A stretch of 64,000 bases of DNA from Kappaphycus alvarezii. Lineage: Eukaryota > Rhodophyta > Florideophyceae > Gigartinales > Solieriaceae. This document shows, piece by piece, positions 20,850 to 31,106 of this stretch. Both the position numbers and the translations under genes were made by a program. The notes beneath the pieces are model-generated. The model did no database searches, was not told the origin of the DNA, and saw nothing but the letters and a program-made list of their open reading frames with translations. Positions within the stretch are counted from its first letter, which is position 1, and every line of letters starts with the position of its first letter. The stretch lies in assembly GCA_002205965.3 (NCBI GenBank), contig NADL03000501.1:1488001-1552000 (forward strand). Direction: 5' to 3'.

Positions 20850-21620
20850 CTACCGCGACGCCATACTCGCACTGTGGTTGGTCCCTTGAGCGTCGTAGGT
20901 AATGGCGGGAGGTGTACGTCTTCGTAGCGCATCATCCCTTGCCAGCATATCCGAAGTGACACAACGATCGGCACGGGATGTGTCGGCCACTTTGACATGC
21001 ATGAATCCAAAGGCCGCGCTGCTCATTGCAAACAGGACGACAATAAGGACGACAACGGAGATGACGACAGTGGTAGAATGGATACGCTCTGCAAACGAGT
21101 TGAGTGTCTCCGCGGCGGTTTCGGCCCAGACGGAGGCACTGTAGGCATCGGTGGTGGCATGGTTGCCCCGGCGTTCACATGCGAGCCACTTTTTGCAGAG
21201 TGTGTCGAGAGCGGGGGTTGGATGATGTGTGGTGCCGTCGTCAGAGAGGATGCAATTGTTTTTCAAACGCGAGAGATAGCACTCTGCGGCTTGAATGACC
21301 ATGTCGTCTGCTCTGATTCTTGTTTTGCGCATAACGTCGGAATACAAGGCGTTTGCAAAGCTGAGGACGAGGGCGGCGAGGGCGAGGGAGACGATGACGC
21401 AGAGTGCGGCGTGGGCGTATCCGGCACAGGCGTAGGCGTAGGAGATGTGGAGGAGTGCCTTTTCGCGGAGGGTGGGATGGTAGGGGGTGTGTTCTGAGAT
21501 GTCGAGGCGCTCGGCGAGAAGGTCGGGGTTGGTGCGGGAGTAGATTCGCTCGCGACGGGAATGGACTCGACGGTAGGCGACGGAGAAGGGGGAACGGACG
21601 GATGAGTGGAATTTGGTCAT
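20850..21620 (-). CDS. BRL1: Brr6/Brl1-family nuclear envelope protein
   Basis: The 256-residue protein has two membrane segments (about 68-93 and 183-205) bracketing a perinuclear domain. That domain has four cysteines at 114, 123, 142 and 148, followed by WAETAAETLNSFAERI. This is the Brr6/Brl1 arrangement: a lumenal disulphide-bonded domain between two helices, in proteins that help nuclear pore complexes form in an intact nuclear envelope and influence membrane lipid homeostasis. The N-terminus (1-55) is basic. I start at the ATG at 21620; the frame is open further but only from GTG and through low-complexity Pro/His/Ser. The family is best known from fungi and amoebae and is lost from animals and land plants. 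It is divergent from HSP90. Confidence 0.78.
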   Translation of the reverse strand: MTKFHSSVRSPFSVAYRRVHSRRERIYSRTNPDLLAERLDISEHTPYHPTLREKALLHISYAYACAGYAHAALCVIVSLALAALVLSFANALYSDVMRKTRIRADDMVIQAAECYLSRLKNNCILSDDGTTHHPTPALDTLCKKWLACERRGNHATTDAYSASVWAETAAETLNSFAERIHSTTVVISVVVLIVVLFAMSSAAFGFMHVKVADTSRADRCVTSDMLARDDALRRRTPPAITYDAQGTNHSASMASR

Positions 21621-22455
21621 GTGAGGGGGGAGGGGGCCTCGGTAGGGAGAGGGGGGGGGGGAGTGTGGGTGGTTAGATCGATTGAGGCGGTTGGGGAGGA
21701 GGAGTGGGGAGGGTTGGTTGGTTGGTGCATGGCCTGTGTGTATGTGGTTGGGAGGGAGGGAGGGGAGAGCAACTTTGGGGTGGGAAGGGAGAGAGGCCGG
21801 TCGGTGGGTGCGGGTGGGGTGGACTGACTCGTCTGAACAGCGATGACATTGATGATATACCGGATGACAGTACTGAAATGCATTACAGTATATGCTTACA
21901 GAATAAGCACGTTGGTAACTTTTTCGTGCTGTAAGCACAATGACCTGGTTGGACCAGTTAGTTGCACGTTGTTCCCAGTTTCAAACCGCTACCGCGCTAG
22001 CTACTCTACTGTAGATTTGGCACTCTCTAGAAGCAGACCATTGGCAACACCTCCATTAAATTTACAAAAAAATTAGATGCACGTAGATCCCAATTGGGTT
22101 CCAATGGCAAAATCTATGCCCGCCGAATCGACGCCGCGGATGGCCTTGGAAGCTTCGAGACTGACACTTTCCCCCAAAAATTATCCACTTTTCAATGTTT
22201 TCTAGAACCTCCAATCCCTTTCCTAGTCCCCGCCAATACACCATTTCTACCGCCGACGTCCAGCTTCATCCATTCCTCCAAAACCTACATAAACTCATTG
22301 CCGCCCCCAACGTGATCCCTCCCCAACCCTGCCCACTCACCCCTCACCTGAAAGATCTTTGCGCTCACACCCCTTCAATACCAATCCCTCAAACACTCTC
22401 CCCGCACAAGCAAATCATCCCAGTCTGCCAACCAACCCGCACACTAGTCACCACA
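21621..22455. promoter_or_regulatory. BRL1/HSP90 divergent region
   Basis: TACAGTA occurs at 21884-21890 and TACTGTA at 22007-22013 near the middle of the gap. A long purine-rich run of G tracts (21621-21840) lies on the BRL1 side and pyrimidine-rich sequence (22200-22450) on the HSP90 side, so both are pyrimidine-rich in their own sense strand, like other leaders in the window. Confidence 0.45.
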
Positions 22456-24666
22456 ATGACAGACGCAATGGCCGCAGCCTCTGCCCCGCCGGAGAAGGAG
22501 ACCTATGAGTTCCAAGCCGAGATCAACCAGCTCATGTCCCTCATCATCAATACAGTCTACTCGAACAAAGAGATTTTCCTTCGGGAGCTCATCTCCAATG
22601 CCTCCGATGCCCTTAACAAGGTCCGCTACAAGAGTCTCTCTGACAAATCCGTCCTCGACCCGGAGCCAAAGATGGAGATTCGTATCGTTCCCGACAAGGA
22701 CGCCAAGACCTTGACCATCCAGGACACTGGCATTGGAATGACAAAGGCTGACTTGGTTGACAACCTCGGTATGATTGCCAATTCTGGCACGAAGTCCTAC
22801 ATGGAGGCTCTCGCTGCCGGTGCTGACGTTTCTATGATCGGCCAGTTTGGTGTTGGTTTCTACTCGTCTTACTTGGTCGCTGACAATGTCATCGTTCACA
22901 CCAAGAACAATGATGATGAGCAGTTTGTCTGGGAGTCGTCTGCTGGTGGTTCATTCACTGTTTCGAAGGATGTTGGCACCAAGATTACTCGTGGCACCTG
23001 GGTCGTCTTGCACTTGAAGGACGATCAGCTGGAATATCTCGAGGAGCGTCGCCTCAAGGACCTCGTCAAGAAGCATTCTGAATTCATTCAGTATCCCATC
23101 AACTTGTTGGTTGAGAAGGAGGTCGAGAAGGAGGTCGAAGCTGAGGAGGAAGCTAAGGATGGTGACGACGCTGCAAAGGATGCCGATGATGCCGCCAAGG
23201 AGGGTGACGAAGAGAAGGATGCCGATGACAAGAAGGACACCGAGGATGATACTCAGGTTGAGGATATCACTGAGGACGACAAGGCTGAAGAGTCTACCAA
23301 GAAGACGATCAAGGTCAAGGAGCCAGAGTGGCAGCTCCTCAACAAGAACAAGCCGATCTGGACCCGCAAGCCAGAGGATGTCACCAAGGAAGAGTATGCC
23401 TCGTTCTACAAGAGCATTACCAATGACTGGGAGGAGCATCTTGCTGTCAAGCACTTTAACCTCGAAGGTCAGCTCGAGTTCAAGGCTATCATCTTTATCC
23501 CGAAGCGTGCCCCATTCGATCTCTTTGAACCGCGCAAGAAACTGAACAACATTAAGCTGTATGTCAAGCGTGTGTTCATTATGGACAATTGCGAGGATAT
23601 CATTCCGGAATACCTCAATTTTGTCAAGGGAGTGGTGGATTCAGAGGACTTGCCGCTTAACCTCAGTCGTGAGATGCTCCAACAGAACAAGATTCTCAAG
23701 GTCATTCGTAAGAACCTTGTGAAGAAGTGTATGGAGTTGTTCGGTGAGCTTTCGGAGAACAAGGAGGACTACAACACCTTCTATGAACAGTTCTCCAAGA
23801 ACATCAAGCTCGGTATCCACGAGGATGCTACTAACCGGGACAAACTGTCTAGCCTACTGCGCTACAATTCAACAAAGTACCCTGATGAACTCACCTCTCT
23901 CAAGGAGTATGTGGAGCGAATGAAGGAGGGACAGAAGAACATTTACTACATTACGGGAGAGAGCAAAAAGGCTGTCGAAAACTCTCCCTTCCTTGAGAAG
24001 CTCAAGCAGAAGGGCTTTGAGGTGTTGTTCATGGTTGAGCCTATTGATGAGTATTGCGTACAGCAGCTCAAGGAATATGACGGCAAGAAACTTGTCTGTG
24101 CCTCAAAGGAAGGTATGGAGTTGGAGGAAACGGAGGATGAGAAGACGAAGCGCGAAGAGGAGAAGAAGGCCTGTGAGGCCCTCTGCACCCTCATCAAGGA
24201 GCATTTGGGTGACAAGGTCGAGAAAGTTGTCGTCTCCGAGCGCCTCTCGGACTCACCCTGCATTCTCGTTACTGGGGAGTATGGGTGGTCTGCCAACATG
24301 GAGCGAATCATGAAGGCGCAGGCCCTTCGCGACTCATCTCTCTCAACATACATGAGCTCTAGGAAAACGATGGAAATTAATCCGTCTAACACTATAATCA
24401 AAGAGTTGAGGAAGCGCGTGGAAGCTGACAAGACTGAGAAGACTGTGAAGGATCTCGTCAACTTGTTATTCGACACTGCGCTCTTAACGTCTGGCTTTTC
24501 GCTTGATGAACCAAACATTTTTGCCGCTCGCATTCACAGGATGATCAAGCTTGGGCTAAGCATCGACGATGAGGAGGAGGAAGTTGATACTACCAAGAAC
24601 GACGATGAGGAACTTCCTCCCCTCGAAGACGGAGCTGCCGCCTCAAACATGGAGGAAGTGGATTAA
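22456..24666 (+). CDS. HSP90: Cytosolic heat shock protein HSP90
   Basis: The 736-residue ATP-dependent chaperone is complete. The N-terminal GHKL ATPase domain shows [21 protein letters not shown] and [14 protein letters not shown] charged acidic/lysine linker covers about residues 215-290. The middle domain contains [11 protein letters not shown] and the C-terminal dimerisation domain follows. It ends in MEEVD, the TPR-cochaperone docking signature of the cytosolic form, with no ER retention or organelle presequence. I take the ATG at 22456, which gives the family N-terminus; the frame is open 261 bases upstream but that part is leader-like. Single exon. Codon use is strongly biased to C/G-ending codons early in the gene, as expected for high expression. 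Confidence 0.97.
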   Translation: MTDAMAAASAPPEKETYEFQAEINQLMSLIINTVYSNKEIFLRELISNASDALNKVRYKSLSDKSVLDPEPKMEIRIVPDKDAKTLTIQDTGIGMTKADLVDNLGMIANSGTKSYMEALAAGADVSMIGQFGVGFYSSYLVADNVIVHTKNNDDEQFVWESSAGGSFTVSKDVGTKITRGTWVVLHLKDDQLEYLEERRLKDLVKKHSEFIQYPINLLVEKEVEKEVEAEEEAKDGDDAAKDADDAAKEGDEEKDADDKKDTEDDTQVEDITEDDKAEESTKKTIKVKEPEWQLLNKNKPIWTRKPEDVTKEEYASFYKSITNDWEEHLAVKHFNLEGQLEFKAIIFIPKRAPFDLFEPRKKLNNIKLYVKRVFIMDNCEDIIPEYLNFVKGVVDSEDLPLNLSREMLQQNKILKVIRKNLVKKCMELFGELSENKEDYNTFYEQFSKNIKLGIHEDATNRDKLSSLLRYNSTKYPDELTSLKEYVERMKEGQKNIYYITGESKKAVENSPFLEKLKQKGFEVLFMVEPIDEYCVQQLKEYDGKKLVCASKEGMELEETEDEKTKREEEKKACEALCTLIKEHLGDKVEKVVVSERLSDSPCILVTGEYGWSANMERIMKAQALRDSSLSTYMSSRKTMEINPSNTIIKELRKRVEADKTEKTVKDLVNLLFDTALLTSGFSLDEPNIFAARIHRMIKLGLSIDDEEEEVDTTKNDDEELPPLEDGAAASNMEEVD

Positions 24667-25052
24667 AGTTCTCGAAGCCGCTAGTTTTGAAGCACCGTAT
24701 GCGTCGAGGTGGTAGGTGTCACCATTAGGCTTGGGATAGCTTCCCTGTAGAGAAGAGCCTCGACTAAACTCTAAATGACTTATGGCCTTTCGTCGTCACC
24801 TCATCTCCTGGCAACTTATTCCAAACCGCGTAAATGTGTACTAGATGGTCGTGAACAGTAATCGGGTGCCTGTGCTCAGCGTTGTGGTAGTAGCATTAAC
24901 GTAGCAGTCAAAGCAGTGTGGGTTGCGTAGCGTAGGGTACAACGACCTTGATCATGCTACTCGCCCCGGAATGCACATAGTAGTTGACACTGTTCGCCAT
25001 GATTTCTACACCCTAGCACTTGCCGTTCTGTACTGGCAGGCGCAGTGCCTGG
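24667..25052. other. Convergent 3' flanks
   Basis: This gap lies between the ends of HSP90 (plus) and the PLP-fold gene (minus). Nothing recognisable is seen. Confidence 0.4.
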
Positions 25053-26204
25053 CTAATTCTCTGAGATCTCGCACGCTGTCTGAATGTCCCTCACAGTAAC
25101 AAGCGGGTCCTCCAATCCAACGGACAGAATGACACAATTATGCAACTCTGATTCCTCTCGGTCGGCAAAGCATGGCCACGCGAATGTGCGACTGCTACCG
25201 CTGGCTACAGCATCACCAATGCGAATAACGGAGAGGGCATCCAAAAACGAATCAAGATTGTCAACGCGAAGAGCCACATCAAGCGACTGAGGACGAGAAG
25301 AGGCACTTTGAAGACCAGGGCAAGATTGATTTGTCAGTGCGTCCACAATGACCCGTACGTTTGCCAACTGCATTGTACGCCTGGCATGTGCGGTACGGAT
25401 AGCAAACAGCGCACGCTGACAATCTGACGAGGAGGGTGATGCGGATGCAACGCCTGTGCGACCCTTGACAGCCTGACGGAGTTTGCGGTATAAAGATGAT
25501 GTTTTACAAGAGATGATGCCGAAGAATAGGGAGTTGTCGGAATCGAAGAGGCCGCCGGAACGGTCTGCTGAGGAAAGGATGATATCGATGGGGAGGGAAG
25601 AGAGGAGGGAGGGATTTGTATTGGTGGAGATGTGGGCGTAATTGTCGAGAATAAAAATTGGGCGCGGATGGTCTGTGGGAAGGGATGAGAGAAGGGAGGG
25701 TAAGGAGGAAAGTGGAAAACAAGAGGAAAAGGTGGGCGGAATTGGAGGCTGGAGTAGGACGAGAGGTGGGGTGTACTTGAGAATGTGATGTTTGAGGGAG
25801 GAGAGGGAGGTGTAGGGAACTGGAGTTACACCGAGACGAGGAAATAGGGAGTGGAGAGTGGGACAGGAATCAGGGAGGATGGGATGGGGCACTGGGATTT
25901 TATGGGACGGACGAAGAAAGGTGGAGAGAATTGCGGTGAGGGCGGCAGGTTTAGAAGGGGTGAGAAGAGTTGCATGGGAATGGAAGAGGCGGGATACGGT
26001 TTGAGTGAGTGTGTGAGAGAGAGGAGAGCCTAGACGACCATAATTGAGGGCGTCGAGTTGGGAAGCGGAGGAGGTGGAGACATGGAGAGCATGGGTGTTT
26101 GGGTAGATTACGGTGGAAAAGTGATGCACGGGTGGATTGGATGGAATGGGAAGAGAGGAGGTTGGGGGGGAGGTGTTGTGGGGAACGGGCGGGGAGTGGG
26201 ACAT
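25053..26204 (-). CDS. Cys/Met-metabolism PLP-fold protein lacking catalytic Lys
   Basis: The 383-residue length and motif order match the cystathionine gamma-synthase/beta-lyase family. NYGRLGSP (about 55-62) is equivalent to the phosphate-contact Y-S-R-x-G-N-P. FILDN (about 184-188) carries the Asp that contacts the cofactor pyridine nitrogen. An FAIRTAHARRTMQLA helix and a terminal LSVGLED are also present. The segment that should contain the Schiff-base lysine (S-A-T-K-Y-x-G-G) reads SSADRSGG, so Lys is replaced by Arg215. Without that lysine, normal PLP transamination and lyase chemistry is not expected, so this may be a pseudoenzyme or an evolving non-catalytic homologue. The frame is intact. 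Start: the first in-frame ATG; a TTG-started extension to 26327 is open and Pro/His-rich. Divergent from the CDKB-like gene. Confidence 0.72.
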   Translation of the reverse strand: MSHSPPVPHNTSPPTSSLPIPSNPPVHHFSTVIYPNTHALHVSTSSASQLDALNYGRLGSPLSHTLTQTVSRLFHSHATLLTPSKPAALTAILSTFLRPSHKIPVPHPILPDSCPTLHSLFPRLGVTPVPYTSLSSLKHHILKYTPPLVLLQPPIPPTFSSCFPLSSLPSLLSSLPTDHPRPIFILDNYAHISTNTNPSLLSSLPIDIILSSADRSGGLFDSDNSLFFGIISCKTSSLYRKLRQAVKGRTGVASASPSSSDCQRALFAIRTAHARRTMQLANVRVIVDALTNQSCPGLQSASSRPQSLDVALRVDNLDSFLDALSVIRIGDAVASGSSRTFAWPCFADREESELHNCVILSVGLEDPLVTVRDIQTACEISEN

Positions 26205-27430
26205 TGAAAGGGAAGAGCGAGGGTGGAGGGGATGGTTGTGGGATGGTTGAACGGCGGGGGGGGGTATGTGAGGAAGAGCGGTTGAGTGCAGATTGGCATT
26301 TGAGTGGTGAGGGAAAAGATTGAGCAATTCTTTTCAGCGGAAGCGATTCGCTGGCGCTAGCAGATGGTCGGCTTTTTTGTGGCGGTGGCGGGACCAGCGA
26401 GGCTTGACGGAGAGAGCAGGAGAGTTTGAAATCCGCCAAGACTTGATATTGGCTGATCTGAGCATTTGCAAATAGAGAACGAAAGGAGGTCATGAAAGGT
26501 ATTGACTGCAAAGGTCATTGCATTACAGCATTACAACTGTGTAAGCATTGGATACATTACAGTATTGACTACTGTAATAGTTAGAGGAGGGAGAGGTGCA
26601 ATGATGACAAGGTTACAGATGTATTGTTTTAATTGGCAATCTGGAGATGACGTATCTTATGTTTAGAATCGAAACGGTACCCAGAGGCACTTTGAAAAAC
26701 ACAGATACAGTGGATCGGTCGAATCAAACCCAAATGAACATACCAAACGGGTAAATCGAATAACTTGCACATTTCGAATAGTTAAATACATCCAATCACA
26801 GAAGCGCGAACGGCTCTATTACTTGGTTCCCGCCAAAAAATATAATTTATTTTTATGCAAACGGCTATATTTCCAAACCAATATTATTAAAACGGATGCC
26901 ATTGACCCCCACAAAACTGTTCAACATTTCAAAAGGGGCATTTCAAGGCGCCCTGGGGGCTGTGCATCGCTCCAGCCACCAAATATAAAACATATACGGC
27001 ACATCCGCCCCGTTGTGGACAATTTTAATTTTTAATATTCAATACACCCCCATTCAGCGACCAGGGGCACTTGTTGACTTTCTTTTTTTCTTTTCTTTCA
27101 TTCACCCGTCGCAACTCGCAAGAGTTCCATTCAACATTCAACATTCAACAGCTTCCTTTCCAAAACATAAGCGATCCTTGTGAGTCCTACGATTCACCCC
27201 TGCCTCTCCTGACCCACCAACCACATCCTCAAATCCACCTCATTCGACCAAAAACCCCTCTCCCTACCCGTATTCATCCTCTACACATCCCACAACACAA
27301 TCCTTCCCTCCTCCCCTCCTCATCCCTGTCCACTTCCTACACCCAAACTTCCTTTCGCCTCTGTTCCCCTTGCCCCCTTACCCTACCTATCCCACCCCCA
27401 CCACCCCCTACGTTCTCGTCACATCGCGCC
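26205..27430. promoter_or_regulatory. Divergent region upstream of the CDKB-like gene
   Basis: TACAGTA at 26558-26564 and TACTGTA at 26570-26576 lie near the minus-strand gene, within a wider run of TTACAG/ACTGTA fragments (26520-26580). From 27065 to 27430 the plus strand is strongly pyrimidine-rich, as for a leader. No gene is seen in the gap. Confidence 0.45.
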
Positions 27431-28407
27431 ATGGAAAACTACAAGCGTACCGAGCTTCTTGGCGAGGGCACCTATGGAAAAGTCTACAAAGCTCAGCATC
27501 TTGAGTCCGGCAAGATTGTCGCCCTCAAGAAAACTATCCTCTCATCCGATGAGGAAGGTGTCCCTCCCACCACCTTACGTGAGGTCTCCATTCTCCGATC
27601 TCTCGATTCTCCATTCGTTGTCAAACTTGAGGAGGTCGTTCACGCTGAGGCCCGCACCGGCAGTCCAGTCCTATTTCTCGTCTTTGAATTCTTGGATCAT
27701 GACCTCAAGCAGTTTATGAACTCAAAGTATGGCAAGGGTGTGGGCATGGAGCCTCATGTTGTCAAGGAGTTTACCTTTCAGATCCTGTTGGGGCTCAGGT
27801 ATTGTCACTCTATGGGCATATTGCATCGCGATTTGAAGCCGCAGAACCTACTCATCGAGTTGAGGACCCAGACGATCAAGCTGGCCGATTTCGGACTAGG
27901 TCGAGTCTATTCCTTGCCGGTCGGCAAGTACACCCATGAGGTTGTCACCTTGTGGTACAGGGCCCCTGAGATCTTGCTCGGTACCAGGTGCTACTCGACC
28001 CGGCGTGGATATGTGGAGTGTTGGCTGCATTTTGGCTGAAATGGCGTTGGGAAGGCCTGTGTTTTGTGGAGAGTCGGAGATTGAACAGCTGTTGGCCATC
28101 TTTCGTGTAATGGGGGACGCCTACCGTGGATACGTGGCCCAATGTTGGCACTTTGAAGGATTGGCACGCGTATCCTCAGTGGAGGAAGCAGGATATTGCG
28201 AGTGTGTTACCGGGACTGACAAAGCTGGGGGAGGAAGGCATCAGGCTGTTTGAGAGGATGGTGGAGCTATGCCCAAAGAAAAGGATTAATGCGATCGAGG
28301 CGCTGAATAGTCCGTGGTTTGATGATATTCGTCACAAGTATGCGGGGAGAGGCTTGTCAGGAGTGAACAAGGAAAATGATGGGGTTATGGTCAACGATAC
28401 TCTCTAG
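27431..28407 (+). pseudogene. CDKB: CDKB-like cyclin-dependent kinase, frame broken twice
   Basis: Kinase motifs run in order: LGEGTYGKVYKA, VALKK, PPTTLREVS (the B-type CDK counterpart of PSTAIRE), HRDLKPQNLL, DFGLGR and [11 protein letters not shown]. The frame then breaks at about 27999-28005. It continues one base out as [14 protein letters not shown] up to about 28111, breaks again at a G5 run (28112-28116), and resumes to the C-terminal WFDDIRHKYAG and stop at 28407. Each break is one extra base; removing two leaves 325 codons, the usual size. Everything else is well conserved. Two single-base insertions, one in a homopolymer, suggest assembly error as readily as true decay. B-type CDKs act at G2/M in plants and algae. 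Confidence 0.82.
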
Positions 28408-29148
28408 TCTGACCCGCATGGAAGACAAGGGTTGGAGGGGTAGGGAATGCGTAGCTGATCGCCTGCGATGCGGATTGCTGCCGTGAGACGCGGGGATTAG
28501 GGCTGGGGCATGTAGAGAGGCACAGCCGTTTGGGAGAAATCCTGTAAGACTATGCATTGTTCGCGATGATGGTTCTAAGAGGCTGTTCACGATCTGATCG
28601 GTGATGGAAGAGTGCAGCGTTGACAAGGGACGTCAAACGAAATCGGTCCTCCGATGCGAGCCGATGGAACGTTGCAGATCGGTGCGACGATGGCACCAAG
28701 TCACATTTCACACGTCTTTGCTTGGAAACCTGCAAGAGATTTTATTTGGCTGATCGGATAGGGCATGGAGAAACAACAAGCCACTTGTATATACCTGATT
28801 GGCGGAGGTTCAAATATCTCCCGTACACAGAAACTGGTGACAATCTTCACTTTTTGGAAAGGATTGGCAAAACAGCGTTACAGTTTGGTCAAAGCCTGGC
28901 TTTTCGCAGCCTTTCCTTTTTGCTATTTTTTATTCGCTAGTAGTGCTAGTGTGAACCGTAGCTAGTCTGAACGGCTTACAGAATACTGTAATGTAATGTG
29001 TTTCAGAACTACTCTACCAATTTGGACACCTGTCTGCAATCGCATCTTTACCACACTTTTGCTCACCATTTGCATTCAATAGCGCTCTGGGCAGCCCGCC
29101 GTTACCCTGTGTGACCCGCGTCATCCTTTCGCCCTATGCGTGAGTAAT
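28408..29148. promoter_or_regulatory. Upstream region of TAM41
   Basis: TACTGTA lies at 28984-28990, about 160 bases before the TAM41 start. A three-codon upstream ORF (29136-29147, ATG CGT GAG TAA) ends one base before the TAM41 ATG. No gene is recognised in the remainder. Confidence 0.45.
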
Positions 29149-30162
29149 ATGCCCGTCTCCCCTCTTTCTCAAGACGCTCGCGCCGAGCACCTCTTGCAAT
29201 CCCTTCCCCCTACCTCCTACGCCTTCGCCTATGGATCCGGTATAATCCCTCAGACCAATGTCAACCCTAGCAACAGAATGCTCGATCTCGTCCTTGTCAT
29301 CGAGAATCCACTCACCTGGCACTCGCAAAACCTCTTGCTCAATCCAAACCATTACTCCGTCCCTATGCAGCTCCTCGGCCCAACCATCATCTCCACCCTC
29401 CAACAACACCCTTTCGCCGCCCGTGTCTATTACAACACCATTCTCCCTCCTACCACCCCGCATCCTTTCAAATACGGCGTCATCACCCGTCAAGACCTCA
29501 TCCGTGACCTCTGCACCTGGGATTCACTCTATCTTTCTGGTCGAATGCACAAGCCCATTCGACATCTTACCCCGCCACCGCCCAGTCTCACCGACGCCCT
29601 CCATCACAACCGTCTCGCCGCCACTGCCGCCGCGTTACTCTCCCTTCCGAATCACTTCCTCGAGCAGGATCTGTACACAGCTATCGCCTCGCTGTCGTAT
29701 ACTGGCGATATACGCAATCGAATTCCGATCGAAGTCGCTACCAAGGTTCGAGATATCGTGCGTGCCAACACTGATCGCTTTAGGTCTTTGTACCTTCCCT
29801 TGACACGGGATATAGGTGTTACTCGTATATCAAGGGATGGAAAATGGACGAGAGAGATGGAAGCAAGGGGTCAGATGCGATTGTTGACACGATTACCCAC
29901 GGGAATTCGTGAGGCAGTGACAAGACGGTTAGGCGTGACTGGGGGTTTAGAGGCGGTGGCAAGATGTGAGAGCGCGGCCGTTGGAAGAGCAGTAGTAGCG
30001 ACGGTAGCGACTGTTGTAGCGAGAAGTAGTATAAGACAAGGGATGGTGGGATTGGCAACAGCGGGGGTCAGTAACAGTGCCAGATATGTCGCGGCAAAGG
30101 TGGGCAAGAGTCTTGGGGCTAGGTTTCGTAGATTTAGCATGATACAGCAATTTATGTCGTGA
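29149..30162 (+). CDS. TAM41: Mitochondrial CDP-diacylglycerol synthase TAM41
   Basis: The 337-residue enzyme makes CDP-diacylglycerol from phosphatidic acid and CTP at the mitochondrial inner membrane, the first step of cardiolipin synthesis. Near the N-terminus are FAYGSG (nucleotidyltransferase glycine motif) and MLDLVLVIENPLTWHSQNL (the family's catalytic-Asp segment). YYNTILP, GVITRQDLIRDLCTWDSLYL and SGRMHKP follow in family order. The C-terminal part is helical, Ala/Val-rich and may associate with membrane. No obvious presequence is visible. The ATG at 29149 is chosen over the GTG nine bases upstream. Single exon. It is convergent with RTRAF, whose stop is about 200 bases away. Confidence 0.88.
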   Translation: MPVSPLSQDARAEHLLQSLPPTSYAFAYGSGIIPQTNVNPSNRMLDLVLVIENPLTWHSQNLLLNPNHYSVPMQLLGPTIISTLQQHPFAARVYYNTILPPTTPHPFKYGVITRQDLIRDLCTWDSLYLSGRMHKPIRHLTPPPPSLTDALHHNRLAATAAALLSLPNHFLEQDLYTAIASLSYTGDIRNRIPIEVATKVRDIVRANTDRFRSLYLPLTRDIGVTRISRDGKWTREMEARGQMRLLTRLPTGIREAVTRRLGVTGGLEAVARCESAAVGRAVVATVATVVARSSIRQGMVGLATAGVSNSARYVAAKVGKSLGARFRRFSMIQQFMS

Positions 30163-30359
30163 TGAAATGGGCACGTTGAGGCGCCGGTCGTATGTCAATA
30201 GGGTGTATCAACTACTGTTGAAGCAGGGCTTGTATGCGCTTGTCAAAGTAAAGCGCGGTGTTGGATATGTTAGCAACGTCTTTCGGGAGATTGGTAGTGC
30301 ATATGGTGCTAGCCCTGGTTGATTTGGCCTTGTGGAGGTGAGGTCGGGCTGGAGGGATG

Positions 30360-31106
30360 TCAGCGTCCGACCTTGCCCAATTTTGCATCTGTCTTGGGGT
30401 TGGCGGTAATTTGTTGCATTTTTGCGACGGAGTCGTTGAATTCGTCTTGTAATTCGCGTAATTGGCGTACATGCAAGAGACGCACCACCTTGGCAAATCG
30501 ATCGACCTGTGCATCACCGGTTGTGAAGCCTAAGGGAAGGGTATCCAAGATATCGAGTCCGGAAGACTTGGAATTGCCATCCATGTCAATTTGTTGTGAG
30601 CTGTCTCTTTCAAGAGTGAGACAGTTTTCGATGACCATGGCGGCCATTTGCGCACCAGCGAGGGCGTTCCGAGGTGGGTCTGTGATGGCCAGAGATTTGA
30701 GCAGGCGCGTGAGAGCGGCTAGCACCTGGGGGGAGGAACTGCAGTCAGGAACGACAGGCATGGAGCAGCCATACCATGGATCGTGGGGCGTGTTGTAAAG
30801 CGATGCATTGTCGGAGTAATGGCAACGGAGGGCCAGATCAATTAGGTAAGAGGCTGTAGGGAGAAGCGGGGGAGGGGTTGGTGGTCGCGGTGGGGGAAGA
30901 TGAGAGAGATAAGAGCGAAGAAAGGGAAGAAAGGAAGCCTGGCACAGAGGGCTGCGCTGCTCGGGCGGGAGGAGACGAATGTGAGTGTCCTCGAGCCAAA
31001 CGATAAGCTTCTGCAGGTGGAGGGGGTCTTGAAGATTGAGGTTGGAGAGGAAGGGACAGGCCAGAGCTTCTAGCCGGAATCGGATGGCTTGTTCTGTGCA
31101 GTTCAT
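30360..31106 (-). CDS. RTRAF: RNA transcription, translation and transport factor (RTRAF)
   Basis: The 248-residue protein matches RTRAF (hCLE/CGI-99/C14orf166). In animals this is part of the tRNA ligase complex with RTCB, DDX1 and FAM98, and of cytosolic and nuclear RNA transport granules. Conserved features are LQKLIVWLEDTHIRLL near the N-terminus, an ALRCHYSDNASLY segment, and the C-terminal LGFTTGDAQVDRFAKVVRLL and LRELQ coiled coil ending ANPKTDAKLGKVGR, which is almost identical across the family. ATG at 31106 chosen; the frame is open a further 105 bases only from GTG. A Pro-rich insertion (PPPRPPTPPPLLP) interrupts the middle. No introns. RTRAF is absent from yeasts, so its presence argues against an ascomycete source. 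Confidence 0.88.
   Translation of the reverse strand: MNCTEQAIRFRLEALACPFLSNLNLQDPLHLQKLIVWLEDTHIRLLPPEQRSPLCQASFLPFLRSYLSHLPPPRPPTPPPLLPTASYLIDLALRCHYSDNASLYNTPHDPWYGCSMPVVPDCSSSPQVLAALTRLLKSLAITDPPRNALAGAQMAAMVIENCLTLERDSSQQIDMDGNSKSSGLDILDTLPLGFTTGDAQVDRFAKVVRLLHVRQLRELQDEFNDSVAKMQQITANPKTDAKLGKVGR

Noticed and set aside
21640-21830. G-rich tracts as possible quadruplexes
   Set aside because: They mirror the pyrimidine-rich leaders seen upstream of other genes; no regular quadruplex spacing was confirmed.
22195-22455. N-terminal extension of HSP90
   Set aside because: The frame is open, but the sequence is Pro/His/Thr-rich leader, and the family N-terminus starts at 22456.
22444-24533. 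Antisense open frames within HSP90
   Set aside because: They are shadows of a codon-biased gene; no independent motif.
27071-27430. Extension upstream of the CDKB-like kinase
   Set aside because: Pyrimidine-rich leader; kinase N-terminus is at 27431.
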